Source: Hyphomicrobiales bacterium
GTDB taxonomy: Bacteria > Pseudomonadota > Alphaproteobacteria > Rhizobiales > Rhizobiaceae
Assembly (NCBI GenBank): GCA_030456445.1
Contig: JAKDNM010000009.1
Coordinates: forward strand, 1-55,634
Length of the DNA stretch: 55,634 bases
Reading direction: 5' to 3'
Shown here in pieces: positions 43,370-51,809 of this stretch (position 1 is the stretch's first letter; each line of letters opens with the position of its first letter). Both the position numbers and the translations under genes were made by a program. Under the pieces are notes generated by a model that was given only the letters and a program-made list of their open reading frames with translations, did not search any database and was not told the origin of the DNA.

Positions 43370-44151
43370 CTAGGGCGTGTGGACGAATTTGATCAAGCAT
43401 AGTCCGGCGGCGAAGCTGACGATGGAACGGAAATTCCGTGCGGTCTTTTCGCATCGCAAAGCGACGCGTTTGAAGCGCTTGAGCCGTCCGAAACCCTGTT
43501 CGATACGGGCGCGTGCCTTGTAGAGCGTCTTGGCGAAGAAGGCGGGCCTGTTCTTCTCGTTGGTCTTGTGTGGGATCACCGGGGCAATGCCGCGCCTTCG
43601 CGCGGCGGCACGATTGGCCTTGCTGGAATAGCCTTTGTCGCCCAGCGCGGCGCGTGGCGTGATGTCCGGCCCTATGTTGAGCAGGGTCTCGAAGCGGGTT
43701 GTGTCCGAAACCTGGCCGCCGGTCAGATCGAACGCGATGATGTCGCCTGAATTGTCCGCTTTGGCGTGGATTTTTGTCGTGAACCCGCCGCGCGAGCGGC
43801 CGAGCGCCTGGCCTTGCTGCCCCCCTTTGCGCCGGCGGCCGAGACGTGGGCACGCACAATGGTGGAATCGAACATCTGGATCAAATGGGCCGATGCGCTC
43901 ATCTCGGCCAACGTGTCGAAAAAAGCTTCGAATATGCCGGCCTTGCTCAGCCGGTCAAAGCGCTTCCACACTGAGTTCCAGTGGCCGAAGCGTTCCGGCA
44001 GCGCACGCCAGCGTACATTCTCCACCGTGAAGAAGTGCATCGCCTCCAGAAACAACCGGTCGTCCGCAGCCTTGCGGCCTCGCCGTGGCAAGCAGGCGCG
44101 GAAAACCTCCAGCGCGTTCGCCCAATCCGTATCCGTCATCTTCGTGGACAT
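43370..44151 (-). CDS. IS5-family transposase, two frames joined by programmed -1 frameshift
   Basis: Frame A from ATG 44151 (TDTDWANALEVFRACLP, VRWRALPERFGHWNSVWKRF, IQMFDSTIVRAHVSAAGAKGG). Frame B to 43370 (GRSRGGFTTKIHAKAD, LTGGQVSDTTRFETL, ALGDKGYSSKANR, RARIEQGFGRLKRFKRVALR). The frames meet at an AAAGGGGGG slippery run near 43825, the standard -1 shift of the IS427 group. The DDE acidic residues are present (MFDST, GDKGY, RIEQGF). The TAG stop is formed by the element end and the TA target duplicate, so it depends on the insertion site. Confidence 0.83.
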
Positions 44152-44245
44152 CGCCAACCTCCAAATCAGTCGGCAAACCATGAATCAGACTGGATTCCTC
44201 TGCGGAACCCCAAACTTATACCTGAGTCAATTCGTCCACACAGCC
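43373..44245 (-). mobile_element. IS5-family (IS427-type) insertion sequence, complete
   Basis: 873 bp. Terminal inverted repeats GGGCGTGTGGACGAATT (left) and GGCTGTGTGGACGAATT (right, reverse strand) match in 15 of 17 positions. TA is duplicated at 43371-43372 and 44246-44247 (CTA if the last C is counted in the flank). It sits inside the HAD gene and carries one two-frame transposase. The clean junction implies a fairly recent insertion. Confidence 0.85.
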
Positions 44246-44503
44246 TAGCATCGCGGGCAGCGGGTATTCGCACGGTGATCACGCCTAGCATATACACCGC
44301 CGGCGAGGATTTTGCTGGTGCGGACCTCATCATCCGCAATCTCGACCAGCCCTGGTCTTCAGCAGAGTTCCGGCATTACACGACACTCTTGGAACAGCCG
44401 TCTTGTGTATCGCGAATATTGACTGGACGGAGCCTTTCTGGCGCGCCGGGTCTTGGCGGACGTTTCGCGGAATCCTGAGATCTTTTGGCATAGCATACAC
44501 ATA

Positions 44504-44521
44504 GAAACATCTATATGTTTC
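44504..44521. promoter_or_regulatory. Perfect palindrome upstream of hemA
   Basis: GAAACAT (44504-44510), CTAT, ATGTTTC (44515-44521), 31 bp before the hemA start. The left flank ACATAGAA followed by CTAT is also present in the 48664-48683 element. A repressor or activator of haem supply probably binds here. Confidence 0.5.
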
Positions 44522-44552
44522 ATCTACCAACAAAGCGCTGGGAGGACGTCCG

Positions 44553-45779
44553 TTGGACTACGAAGCCTTTTTAGCCATGAAACTGGACGGCCTGCACGCC
44601 GAAGGCCGCTATCGGGTATTTGCCGAGTTGGAGCGCAAGGCAGGCTCGTTCCCGACCGCCGCGCGCTATGACGGCCACGGGTCGGCCGACCCGACCGGGC
44701 AGGTCACTGTGTGGTGCTCGAACGACTATCTCGGCATGGGCCAGAACGCCAAGGTGATCGCCGCCATGCACCAGGCACTCGACGCCTTTGGCGCGGGCGC
44801 GGGCGGCACCCGAAACATATCCGGCACCAATCACTCCCACGTGCTTCTTGAGCGCGAGCTCGCCGATCTGCACGGCAAGGAAGCTGCGCTTCTGTTCACG
44901 TCGGGCTATGTCTCTAACTGGACGACGCTTTCGACGCTCGGGGCGTCGATACCCGATTGCGTCATCATCTCGGATGCGGGCAACCACGCCTCGATGATCG
45001 AGGGCATCCGCCACTCCAAGGCCGAGAAGCGCATCTTCAGGCACAACGACTGGGCCGACCTCGATCGCATCCTTTCCGAATACGGGCCGGAGCGGCCCAA
45101 GATCGTCGCCTTCGAGAGTGTCTATTCGATGGATGGCGACATCACCCCGCTGCGTCAGATCGTGGAGGTCTGCGAGAAGAATGGCGCGATGACTTATCTC
45201 GACGAGGTGCATGCGGTCGGCATGTACGGCCCGCGCGGCGGCGGCATCGCCGAACGCGAAGGACTGATGGACCGCATCGACATCATCGAAGGCACGCTCG
45301 GCAAGGCGTTCGGCGTGGTCGGTGGCTACATCACTGGTTCGGCGAAGCTGGTTGACTTCATCCGCTCGTTCGCATCGGGTTTCATCTTCACCACGGCGCT
45401 GCCGCCGCACGTCGCCGTCGGCGCGCTTGCCTCGATCCGGCACCTGAAATGGAGCAACGCAGAGCGTCTCGCCCAGCGCGAACGGGTTGCCAAGGTGCGT
45501 GCGCGATTGAACTCGATCGGCATTCCGCTGATCCCGAACGACAGCCACATCGTGCCGGTGATGGTCGGCGATGCGGCCAAGTGCAAATGGATTTCCGACC
45601 TTCTGCTCGACCGGCACGGCATTTATGTGCAGCCAATCAACTATCCGACTGTTCCGAAGAAGACCGAGCGGCTGCGCATCACGCCGACGCCGTTGCATTC
45701 CGACGCCGACATCGACCGCTTGGTTGGTGCGCTGTCGGAACTTTGGTCGCAGTGCGCGCTTGCCAGGGCCGTTGCTTAA
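44553..45779 (+). CDS. hemA: 5-aminolevulinate synthase
   Basis: 408 residues from TTG 44553, with GGAGG at 44541-44545 as ribosome site. Class II PLP aminotransferase fold: [39 protein letters not shown] (PLP Asp/His) and the Schiff-base lysine in [14 protein letters not shown]. It condenses glycine and succinyl-CoA, the first step of haem synthesis in alphaproteobacteria. It stands alone, next to the sox region that encodes several c-type cytochromes. Confidence 0.95.
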   Translation: MDYEAFLAMKLDGLHAEGRYRVFAELERKAGSFPTAARYDGHGSADPTGQVTVWCSNDYLGMGQNAKVIAAMHQALDAFGAGAGGTRNISGTNHSHVLLERELADLHGKEAALLFTSGYVSNWTTLSTLGASIPDCVIISDAGNHASMIEGIRHSKAEKRIFRHNDWADLDRILSEYGPERPKIVAFESVYSMDGDITPLRQIVEVCEKNGAMTYLDEVHAVGMYGPRGGGIAEREGLMDRIDIIEGTLGKAFGVVGGYITGSAKLVDFIRSFASGFIFTTALPPHVAVGALASIRHLKWSNAERLAQRERVAKVRARLNSIGIPLIPNDSHIVPVMVGDAAKCKWISDLLLDRHGIYVQPINYPTVPKKTERLRITPTPLHSDADIDRLVGALSELWSQCALARAVA

Positions 45780-45806
45780 TAGACAATGTCGGCAACCAGC
45801 CCCAGC

Positions 45807-47370
45807 GGGAGACCGGTAACTTCTCTGGGGTCAGGCAGCGCGTAGGAGAGGCGGTTTGGGCTTGAATAGTGGTGGCACGTTCGGTTCTGGCTGTCGGAAC
45901 GGTGCCCGCAATCGATTGCGAAGGTCGCCGTTGAGTTCTGCCGTCCGGACCTGCATGAGCCTATGGGCACCGTGCTGAGACCAGCGCATCTGCTGCTTCT
46001 TCACCATTCGTTTGGCGACCAGCGAATTGACCGCCGATTCGGCGAGGGTTGTGGCGACGCGAAGGCCGGCTCGGTAGCGCTTGCCATAGTTGACGATCGC
46101 GCCGCGGTTCGATCTGACATAGGTCAGGAGCTGCGAGCCGAGGCTGTGACGACGGGCGATGGAGAACTCGCCGTCTCCTTGGGAAGCCTTCAGTCTCGCC
46201 AGGAGTTGCTCCAGGTCGCGGATCGCGCGATCGACCCGCCCGTGCCACAGACGCCACTTCACCGCTCTGATGTCCCGGTCGATGGCGGGAAGCGCTTCAA
46301 AGGGACCGGACCGGGATCGCACGATGTGATCGGCGATCTGCTGCATGGGCTGGATCTTCATGGCCATGTGGAACCAGTCGATGATGTGGGCCGTCGGCTT
46401 CGGCATAGCGCGCGGCAGCCGCTTCAGGATCTCGGCGCCATCCGAGATCACGGTGACGTCGCCAAAGCCGCAATACCCTTCTCGCTGAAGCGCATGGAGC
46501 GCTCGATCCCGGATTGCCCGTTGGTCGGTGCTGCTGGTCACGAAATAGCGGCCGCCGCCTTCGCCCCGCCCTCCGCGGCCGCATCGGGCCACAACGAGCT
46601 CGAAGTTGCGCGCTGAATTGGGATCGGCGCTACGGACATGCGCCGTATCGATGCTGATGACGAACTCTTTGCGGCGATCGCCGGGAAGCTGCATTTCAAG
46701 CTGACGTCGTTCGTCCATTTGCGCCCTTGCGCGCAATTCTTCCTCTGCAGCCTGATCGTCGAGCCGTTCGCCAATCCTGATGGTTCGCTTGCGCACGGTG
46801 GCATGCGTCTCGGTCGGCTCAACGGGCAGGAATTCAGCAAGCACATTCGCCGCCTGCCGGTACGGCATCATGCTCCCCAGCCGCGCCGTCAGTTCCATCA
46901 ACTCGGATGTCGCTCGATCCGGGCAGATCTCCTTCAGCGGCGCAAAGGCAACGACCATGCCCGGGTAACAATCTCGGCAAATCATCCAGCGAGGATTGCG
47001 CACCTCCACAGTGCCGAAGACGGTCCGGATCCGGCGCGTCGTGTAGTCCTTGACCGGCCGAAATGTGTGGCAGTCGGGGCAGACCCGACGAAAGAGGGAA
47101 TAGGTCTCCGCCTCGTGGTTCACGACCACGCTCTGCAGCGCCGTCATGATCGTCTTGCCGTCCTCGATCGACAGGCCAATGTCGCCGTCAAACAGACATT
47201 CCCAGCTCTTGTCGATACGGACGGCCTTCCGGCAAACGTCACCGAACTCGTTCCTGCCCTCGATCGTGATCGTCCATTCCACCGCCATCGCTTTCCCTCC
47301 GAACAAAGCGACGATGGGCTACGCGGGCCTAACAACCCGTATTCGACCCCAGACAAGTTACCGGTCTCCC
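45807..47370 (-). mobile_element. Insertion sequence, ISKra4-like, complete
   Basis: About 1.56 kb. Inverted ends: GGGAGACCGGTAACTT then C TCTGGGGTC at 45807-45832, and on the other strand GGGAGACCGGTAACTT then G TCTGGGGTC at 47370-47345 (25 of 26 match). It encodes one transposase. No clear target duplication could be fixed. It lies immediately downstream of hemA. Confidence 0.8.
45831..47288 (-). CDS. Transposase (ISKra4-like family)
   Basis: 485 residues from ATG 47288 with GGAGGG upstream. N-terminal zinc-finger-like CPDCH and CRDCYPG pairs, then a DDE-type core with ISIDTAHVRSADP, VTVISDGAEILKRLP and the helix-rich HIIDWFHMAMKIQPMQQIADH. These words are typical of ISKra4 transposases. 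The stop lies inside the left inverted repeat. Intact, so the element may be active. Confidence 0.78.
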   Translation of the reverse strand: MAVEWTITIEGRNEFGDVCRKAVRIDKSWECLFDGDIGLSIEDGKTIMTALQSVVVNHEAETYSLFRRVCPDCHTFRPVKDYTTRRIRTVFGTVEVRNPRWMICRDCYPGMVVAFAPLKEICPDRATSELMELTARLGSMMPYRQAANVLAEFLPVEPTETHATVRKRTIRIGERLDDQAAEEELRARAQMDERRQLEMQLPGDRRKEFVISIDTAHVRSADPNSARNFELVVARCGRGGRGEGGGRYFVTSSTDQRAIRDRALHALQREGYCGFGDVTVISDGAEILKRLPRAMPKPTAHIIDWFHMAMKIQPMQQIADHIVRSRSGPFEALPAIDRDIRAVKWRLWHGRVDRAIRDLEQLLARLKASQGDGEFSIARRHSLGSQLLTYVRSNRGAIVNYGKRYRAGLRVATTLAESAVNSLVAKRMVKKQQMRWSQHGAHRLMQVRTAELNGDLRNRLRAPFRQPEPNVPPLFKPKPPLLRAA

Positions 47371-47684
47371 CGCCCGGCGAACCAGAGCCGGCGCGGGTGA
47401 GGCAGCGGATCACCTTTCGCCACAGGGCCAGCGCATCCATCAGGATGCAGGAACCAACACCTGAAGGCGATACTTCACCAAAGGCCCATGTCTGCCCGCA
47501 TAATTCAGGATGAGTTTATGTAAGTTTGTCTATCATCGGCGCAGGATATGGGTGGGCTTGACTATGACGCGGCATAACTGCGACAGGGCGATGCGACGCA
47601 CTTGCTTTGCGTCGAACAGCGCGACGCTTCGACGTTCTGTTGCACCGGTTTACGCGCCTGTCTGACGAAGCATGGGCGGCCATT
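47371..47684. other. Intergenic region, no gene recognised
   Basis: It lies between the IS right end and the DUF302 gene. Open frames on both strands have no family character. It may contain scar sequence from rearrangements. Confidence 0.4.
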
Positions 47685-48140
47685 CTAGCGGCCTGCCGCT
47701 TCCTTGGCGATGTCGTCCAGCAGGTCGTTGACCTGGTCGCGGCCATCGCCCTTGGGCAGGCGGCGGAAGCCGACCACGACAGTGCCCAGCCTGGCGTCCG
47801 CCTCATAGGCGAAGACGATGTAGGGACAAAAGGCGATGTTGCCGATATCGGCCTCCATCACCGCGCGCGAAACAACCGCCGAGCAGAATTGCATGAACTC
47901 GGCGTTCTTGTAGAGCGCCTTGGCCGCGCCAACGTCACCGGCGGTGCGTTTCAGCATCTCGCCAATATGGCCCTGATAGTCGACATTGTAGCCGCGATTG
48001 ATGATGGCGTCCTGAATGTCCGCCGTCACGTCGGCGAAGGGCGCGTCCGTCTCATAGGTCGTGACCAGTTCGTCGGCGTTGGCAGCACCGGCAAGTGCAA
48101 GCAACGAACCGGCAAACATGGCTGCGGCAAACGGTTTCAT
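47685..48140 (-). CDS. DUF302 domain periplasmic protein
   Basis: 151 residues with a signal peptide (AAMFAGSLLALAGAANA). DUF302 core: VTTYETDAPFADVTADIQDAIINRGYNV and IGNIAFCPYIVFAYEADARLGTVVVGFR. DUF302 proteins occur near sox, dsr and other sulfur genes; function unknown, perhaps thiol or metal binding (one Cys in FCPY, one in MQFC). Probably co-transcribed with the DsrE protein 32 bp upstream. Confidence 0.83.
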   Translation of the reverse strand: MKPFAAAMFAGSLLALAGAANADELVTTYETDAPFADVTADIQDAIINRGYNVDYQGHIGEMLKRTAGDVGAAKALYKNAEFMQFCSAVVSRAVMEADIGNIAFCPYIVFAYEADARLGTVVVGFRRLPKGDGRDQVNDLLDDIAKEAAGR

Positions 48141-48172
48141 CGCATGTCTCCCTTTATGAATTGCCGGCTCCG

Positions 48173-48610
48173 CTACGGCTTGACATAGGCATAGCCCTCG
48201 TCCTGCAGCTCCATCAGGCGAACGACGCCGGACGGAACCTCTTTTGCTTCATCGAGCAGCGGAACCTCGTGGCCTGCCTTCTTGTTGAGGGCCGCATGGG
48301 TATTGCCGCAGGCCGAGAAGGTGATTTCCGGATACTCCAGCGACATGGCTGAAATCCGGTCCTCGACCGGGCTGTGGTCAGCGACGAACATCGCCAGCCC
48401 CGGCCCGTAGGCGACGATCTCGATGGCGACCGTTTCGCCCTTGGCGGCGTAATATTTCCTGACATTCGCGGCATTGTTCAGCGCCAGGTTCATCACGGCA
48501 GGGTCGTTCTGGTCGACCTGGATGGCGATCCGGTGCTTGGCTTCTTCCGCGTGGCCGGCGCTCGCCGCCATAAGCGCGGCGGCAATGGCCGCGATCCTCA
48601 GTCTGTTCAT
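48173..48610 (-). CDS. DsrE-family protein, exported
   Basis: 145 residues; signal peptide (AAIAAALMAASAGHA) and a DsrE/TusD-like fold with VDQNDPAVMNLALNNAANV, VEIVAYGPGLAMF-type strand (EIVAYGPGLAMFVADHSP) and FSACGNTHAAL, where the cysteine is at the sulfur-carrier position. Cytoplasmic DsrE proteins relay persulfide sulfur; this one is periplasmic, so it may bind sulfane sulfur close to the Sox proteins. Confidence 0.83.
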   Translation of the reverse strand: MNRLRIAAIAAALMAASAGHAEEAKHRIAIQVDQNDPAVMNLALNNAANVRKYYAAKGETVAIEIVAYGPGLAMFVADHSPVEDRISAMSLEYPEITFSACGNTHAALNKKAGHEVPLLDEAKEVPSGVVRLMELQDEGYAYVKP

Positions 48611-48663
48611 TTAATCCTCCCCATGCCCTGCCCGGTTGATTTTGGCGCAGGTCGCACGATTAT

Positions 48664-48683
48664 ACATAGAAGAGTCGCTATGT
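48664..48683. promoter_or_regulatory. Palindrome in the DsrE/SoxH-like divergent promoter
   Basis: ACATAG (48664-48669), 8 bp, CTATGT (48678-48683): a perfect inverted repeat between the minus-strand DsrE gene and the plus-strand hydrolase gene. It resembles the hemA element (ACATAGAA and CTAT half-sites). Confidence 0.5.
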
Positions 48684-48761
48684 TTAGGCATAATATCGTT
48701 GCACCGGCCGTTTGTGCAGTTATGGCGCGGAGCGCGTCGGAAAGAGCTTGGGGGAACAGGG

Positions 48762-49703
48762 ATGAAAAATCGCCAGACGCAATTCAGGCGCGCCTTCGGG
48801 CGCAGGGACGTGCTCAAGCTGGCGGGCGCGGCGGCCGCATCGCTGGCATTTGCCGGCCGGGCGCTGGCCGTCGGCCGGCTGACGCTGGGCGACGCGGAAA
48901 TCGTCACCGTCAATGACGGCACGCTGACCTTGCCGATGAGCTATTCCTACGGCGACGCGCCGCAACCGGAACTTGTCCGCCTGCTTGCCGACAACGCCAT
49001 GCCGACCGACACCTTGCAGCCGGACTGCAACGTGACGATCCTGAAACGCGGCGACCGCCTGGCCGTATTCGACGCCGGCTCCGGGCCGAATTTCATGGCG
49101 ACCGCCGGGCAGTTGGTCGACAATCTCGCCGAGGCCGGCATCGACCCAGCCGAGGTTACCGATGTCGTCTTCACCCATGCGCATCCCGACCATATCTGGG
49201 GCGTGACCGACGATTTCGACGAACTGGTTTTCGCCAATGCAAGTTATCACATCGGCCAGGAGGAACATGATTTCTGGTCATCGCCGGATGCGCTGCAGGC
49301 GGTTCCCGCCGACCGGCAAAGCTTTGTCGTGGGTGCCCAGTCTCGCTTCGAGGCGATCCGCGACCGGCTGACCTTTTTGAAGGCCGGGGCCGAGGTTCTG
49401 CCCGGCGTCGAGGCTGTCTCGACGCCCGGCCATACGCCCGGCCACATGAGCTATATCGTTCATTCCGGGGCCGATCAGCTTGTCGTGGTCGGCGATGCGA
49501 TCACCCAATCCATCGTGTCGTTCGCGCATCCCGAATGGCCGGCCGGAGCCGACCAGGACCAGGCGCTGGCGATCGAGACCAGAAAGACGCTGCTCGACCG
49601 GCTGGCCGGCGACCGCTTGCGCGTCGTCGGCTACCATTTCCCGCATCCGGCGACAGGCATGGTGGAACGCGGCGGCGGCGCTTACCAGTTTGTCGCGGGT
49701 TAA
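48762..49703 (+). CDS. Exported metallo-beta-lactamase-fold hydrolase (SoxH-like)
   Basis: 313 residues from ATG 48762. A Tat signal (GRRDVLKLAGAAAASLAFAGRALA) targets it to the periplasm. The metal site is FTHAHPDHIWG, then TPGHTPGHMSY and VVGDAI. The position between DsrE and soxT, with the Tat signal, fits SoxH, a sox-linked hydrolase not required for thiosulfate oxidation in studied strains. The substrate is unknown, perhaps a thiol ester or zinc thiolate. Confidence 0.82.
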   Translation: MKNRQTQFRRAFGRRDVLKLAGAAAASLAFAGRALAVGRLTLGDAEIVTVNDGTLTLPMSYSYGDAPQPELVRLLADNAMPTDTLQPDCNVTILKRGDRLAVFDAGSGPNFMATAGQLVDNLAEAGIDPAEVTDVVFTHAHPDHIWGVTDDFDELVFANASYHIGQEEHDFWSSPDALQAVPADRQSFVVGAQSRFEAIRDRLTFLKAGAEVLPGVEAVSTPGHTPGHMSYIVHSGADQLVVVGDAITQSIVSFAHPEWPAGADQDQALAIETRKTLLDRLAGDRLRVVGYHFPHPATGMVERGGGAYQFVAG

Positions 49704-49765
49704 AGCATATCTCCCGAAAGTGGGAACCGGTTTCGGGGTAAAGACATGCGAGAAAACAAGGACCT
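49702..49765. repeat. Rhizobial-type intergenic hairpin repeat
   Basis: Contains CCCGAAA (49713-49719) and TTTCGGG (49731-49737) around GTGGGAACCGG, followed by AAGACATGCG and AAAACAA. This resembles a short repeat I know from many rhizobial-group genomes. It lies between two convergent genes and could act as a bidirectional terminator. Confidence 0.5.
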
Positions 49766-49801
49766 GAAGCTCGGCAAGAATTTGAAAAATCTCGACGGGC
49801 T

Positions 49802-50899
49802 TCAGGAATTCCTGAACCGCGCCGCCAGGCCGCCGAAGGCGGCGAAGGGCGAGCCTTCCAGCAGATAGGCGAGGCCCATGCGCGCGCCGAGCACGATGGA
49901 GGCCATGGCGAGCGGCGCGGAGACGGCCAGCACCGATACGGCGCTAATACCCTGGCCGATGGTGCAGCCCATGGCGAAGATGCCGCCCGCGCCCATCAGG
50001 AAGCCGCCGATCAGATGGCGGCCAAGTTCGCGGGCGTCGTCGCAGGCTTCCCAACGGATGTCGCGGCGGCGCCACGCGCACAGCGCAGCGCCAAGCACCA
50101 CGCCAACGACGAGACCCACCCCATAGTCGGGCAGCACGCCGGTAAATGTCACGATCTGCAGGATCGTATCGCCGACAGGAGCGACGAAGGAGGCCGATTC
50201 GATTTGTACCGGATTGAAGGAATGGCGATGCGCCAGCGTCGTCGCCAGCCAGCCGAACGCGACCACCACGCCGATTGTCGTTCCAGTGGCGATCAGGCCC
50301 GGCCGGGCGCGGTAGGAGCGCGCTGCAAACACCCATGCCAGCATCGCCGCGGCGACCGCTGCCGCCACCGCCAGGCGCATGTCGACGCCGGCAAGGCTCG
50401 ACAGGATTGACCCGAGCGACTGGTCGCCGGCGAAGGAAAGGTCGGCCACTAGCCGGTCGACGATTTCGACCCGTCCCTGCGCGACGAGGCCGCGCTGCGC
50501 CGACAGTGCCGACAGGCCGAGAACGGCCAGCACCACCAGCGAGCGCAGGCTGCCGCCGCCGAGCCGCACCAGCGCGCCGAAGCCGCAGGTGCCCGCCAAC
50601 GCCATGCCGAAGCCGAAGGCAAGGCCGCCGATAATCGCGCCTGTCCAGGCAAGGTTCGGCGACAGGTAGAAGCTGGCGCTTGTGTCAGCGAGGCCGGCAA
50701 GCTGTAGCGCCTGCGTCGCGACAAGCGCGACCGCCGCCGCAAGCACCCAGGTGCGCACGCCCGAACTGTCGTCGGCGTGCCAGTGCCGCTCCAGCGCGCT
50801 CATGGTGCAAAAGTGCTGCCAGCGCGCGACGAAGCCCATGCAAATGCCGGCCACAAGCCCGGCGAGCGGGAGGAACCAAGACGAGGCGACGAATTCCAT
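49802..50899 (-). CDS. soxT: SoxT, YeeE/YedE-type sulfur transporter
   Basis: 365 residues from ATG 50899. About nine to ten helices; conserved cysteine motifs RWQHFCTMSALER, LAGTCGFGALVRLGGG and GIFAMGCTIGQGISA, the YeeE/YedE sulfur channel signatures. In Paracoccus and relatives SoxT supplies sulfur to or from the Sox system and also helps signalling by SoxR. It lies 22 bp after soxR and is third in the soxS-soxR-soxT transcript. Confidence 0.88.
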   Translation of the reverse strand: MEFVASSWFLPLAGLVAGICMGFVARWQHFCTMSALERHWHADDSSGVRTWVLAAAVALVATQALQLAGLADTSASFYLSPNLAWTGAIIGGLAFGFGMALAGTCGFGALVRLGGGSLRSLVVLAVLGLSALSAQRGLVAQGRVEIVDRLVADLSFAGDQSLGSILSSLAGVDMRLAVAAAVAAAMLAWVFAARSYRARPGLIATGTTIGVVVAFGWLATTLAHRHSFNPVQIESASFVAPVGDTILQIVTFTGVLPDYGVGLVVGVVLGAALCAWRRRDIRWEACDDARELGRHLIGGFLMGAGGIFAMGCTIGQGISAVSVLAVSAPLAMASIVLGARMGLAYLLEGSPFAAFGGLAARFRNS

Positions 50900-50921
50900 G
50901 GCTTCCTCCCCGCAGTCCGTC

Positions 50922-51275
50922 CTAGCCCTGATCGGCGCGCACGGGCGCGCAAAATAGCTGGTAGAGCGACCCGATGATGGCCGAAACCTCCGCGCCGGCG
51001 ATCGAATAGTAGATGACCCTGCCGTCGCGCCTGGTCTTGACCAGGCCGTCGAAGCGCAGCCTGGCCAATTGCTGCGACACCGCCGCCTGCGGCAGGCGCA
51101 TGATGTTTTCGAGATCCGAGACCGATTTTTCGCCCTCCGACAGGATGCACAGGATGAGCAGTCGGCTTTCATGCGACAGCGCCTTCAAAAGGTCGCTGGC
51201 CTTGCGCGCCTGCGCCAGCAGGAGGTCGAACTCTTCCTGCGATTGGTCGGGATTGAGTTTCGGCAGGTTCAGCAT
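50922..51275 (-). CDS. soxR: SoxR, ArsR-type repressor of sox genes
   Basis: 117 residues. Winged helix with LPQAAVSQQLARLRFDGLV. The persulfide-sensing pair is C43 (LLILCIL) and C109 (YQLFC). SoxR of thiosulfate oxidisers represses from two operators, soxS-soxV and soxW-soxX; both gaps here contain the conserved element ATTTCTG(A/C)ATAT. It is third of the three two-cysteine ArsR sensors of the window. Confidence 0.88.
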   Translation of the reverse strand: MLNLPKLNPDQSQEEFDLLLAQARKASDLLKALSHESRLLILCILSEGEKSVSDLENIMRLPQAAVSQQLARLRFDGLVKTRRDGRVIYYSIAGAEVSAIIGSLYQLFCAPVRADQG

Positions 51276-51332
51276 GGCGCGGCCAACCCTTGGGGAAAAA
51301 TCATCTCAGTCCATGACGGCATTGTCAGGGAC

Positions 51333-51695
51333 CTATCCATTGCCTGGCGGCAGCTTGGCGAGCATGTCGCCGACAAGATACCAGAAGAACTGGTCGCCCG
51401 GATAGCCTCTGAGACGAGCGACCTCCTTGCCGTCGTCCAGCAGGATGAAGGTGGGGGTGAAACGCTCGGCCGAAATGTCCGCAAGATCCTTTGGCCAGGG
51501 CGCGGTGATGTCGACACGCCTCAGCGGCGCGCGCATCCCTTCCGGCGTATTCGGCCATGTCGGCGCGATCTCAGTGTCGAAACGCGCGCACCACGGACAG
51601 CCCGGTTGGACCAGCATGAGCATTTCGGCCGCACCGGCGAAGCCCGGCAGGGTCACGAAAGCGATCCAGCAGATGATAAGTTTGAGTGCGCGCAC
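51333..51695 (-). CDS. soxS: SoxS, periplasmic thioredoxin
   Basis: 120 residues from GTG 51695 (no strong ribosome site; a TTG further upstream is possible). Signal-like hydrophobic start (LKLIICWIAFVTLPGFAGAAE) and the thioredoxin-type active site VQPGCPWCARFD. SoxS keeps SoxY active by reducing mixed disulfides at its C-terminal cysteine. The open frame runs on to 52415 but only through soxV on the other strand. Confidence 0.85.
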   Translation of the reverse strand: MRALKLIICWIAFVTLPGFAGAAEMLMLVQPGCPWCARFDTEIAPTWPNTPEGMRAPLRRVDITAPWPKDLADISAERFTPTFILLDDGKEVARLRGYPGDQFFWYLVGDMLAKLPPGNG

Positions 51696-51721
51696 GGCCG
51701 GGAACCAGTTTGTCGATTGCA

Positions 51722-51744
51722 ATATATAGTCATTTCTGAATATC
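51722..51744. promoter_or_regulatory. Candidate SoxR operator, soxS-soxV gap
   Basis: ATATATAGTC then ATTTCTGAATAT (51732-51743). The last 12 bp match, with one difference, the reverse strand of the element at 53168-53179 before soxX. It lies between the divergent soxS and soxV, where SoxR binds in Pseudaminobacter. Confidence 0.55.
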
Positions 51745-51809
51745 TTGGTAGCCCATAGTGGCGCGCGCTCGATATGCAGGAAAAACGCGCCGGCCCGAGG
51801 TGAAGAAAC

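Larger units (their letters stand above)
43162..44478 (+). pseudogene. HAD-superfamily (CbbY-like) phosphatase, truncated and split by an IS
   Basis: The left part (43162-43372) reads TTTSRPNVTSLLEATFG, LFASIRTGEDVNTKKPDPEVY and CLCFEDSRNGLL, the last two HAD motifs. The right part (44246-44478) reads ASRAAGIRTVITPSIYTAGEDF and continues to FAES. Removing 43373-44245 with one TA duplicate joins them exactly in frame (RNGLL-ASRAAG). The N-terminal DxD nucleophile region is missing at the IS110 junction. CbbY-like phosphatases act on xylulose-1,5-bisphosphate and similar sugars, often near Calvin-cycle genes. Confidence 0.8.

Noticed and set aside
43723..43859. IS5-family transposase considered a frameshifted pseudogene
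   Set aside because: The break is at an AAAGGGGGG slippery run, the known programmed -1 site of this IS group, and all catalytic residues are present.
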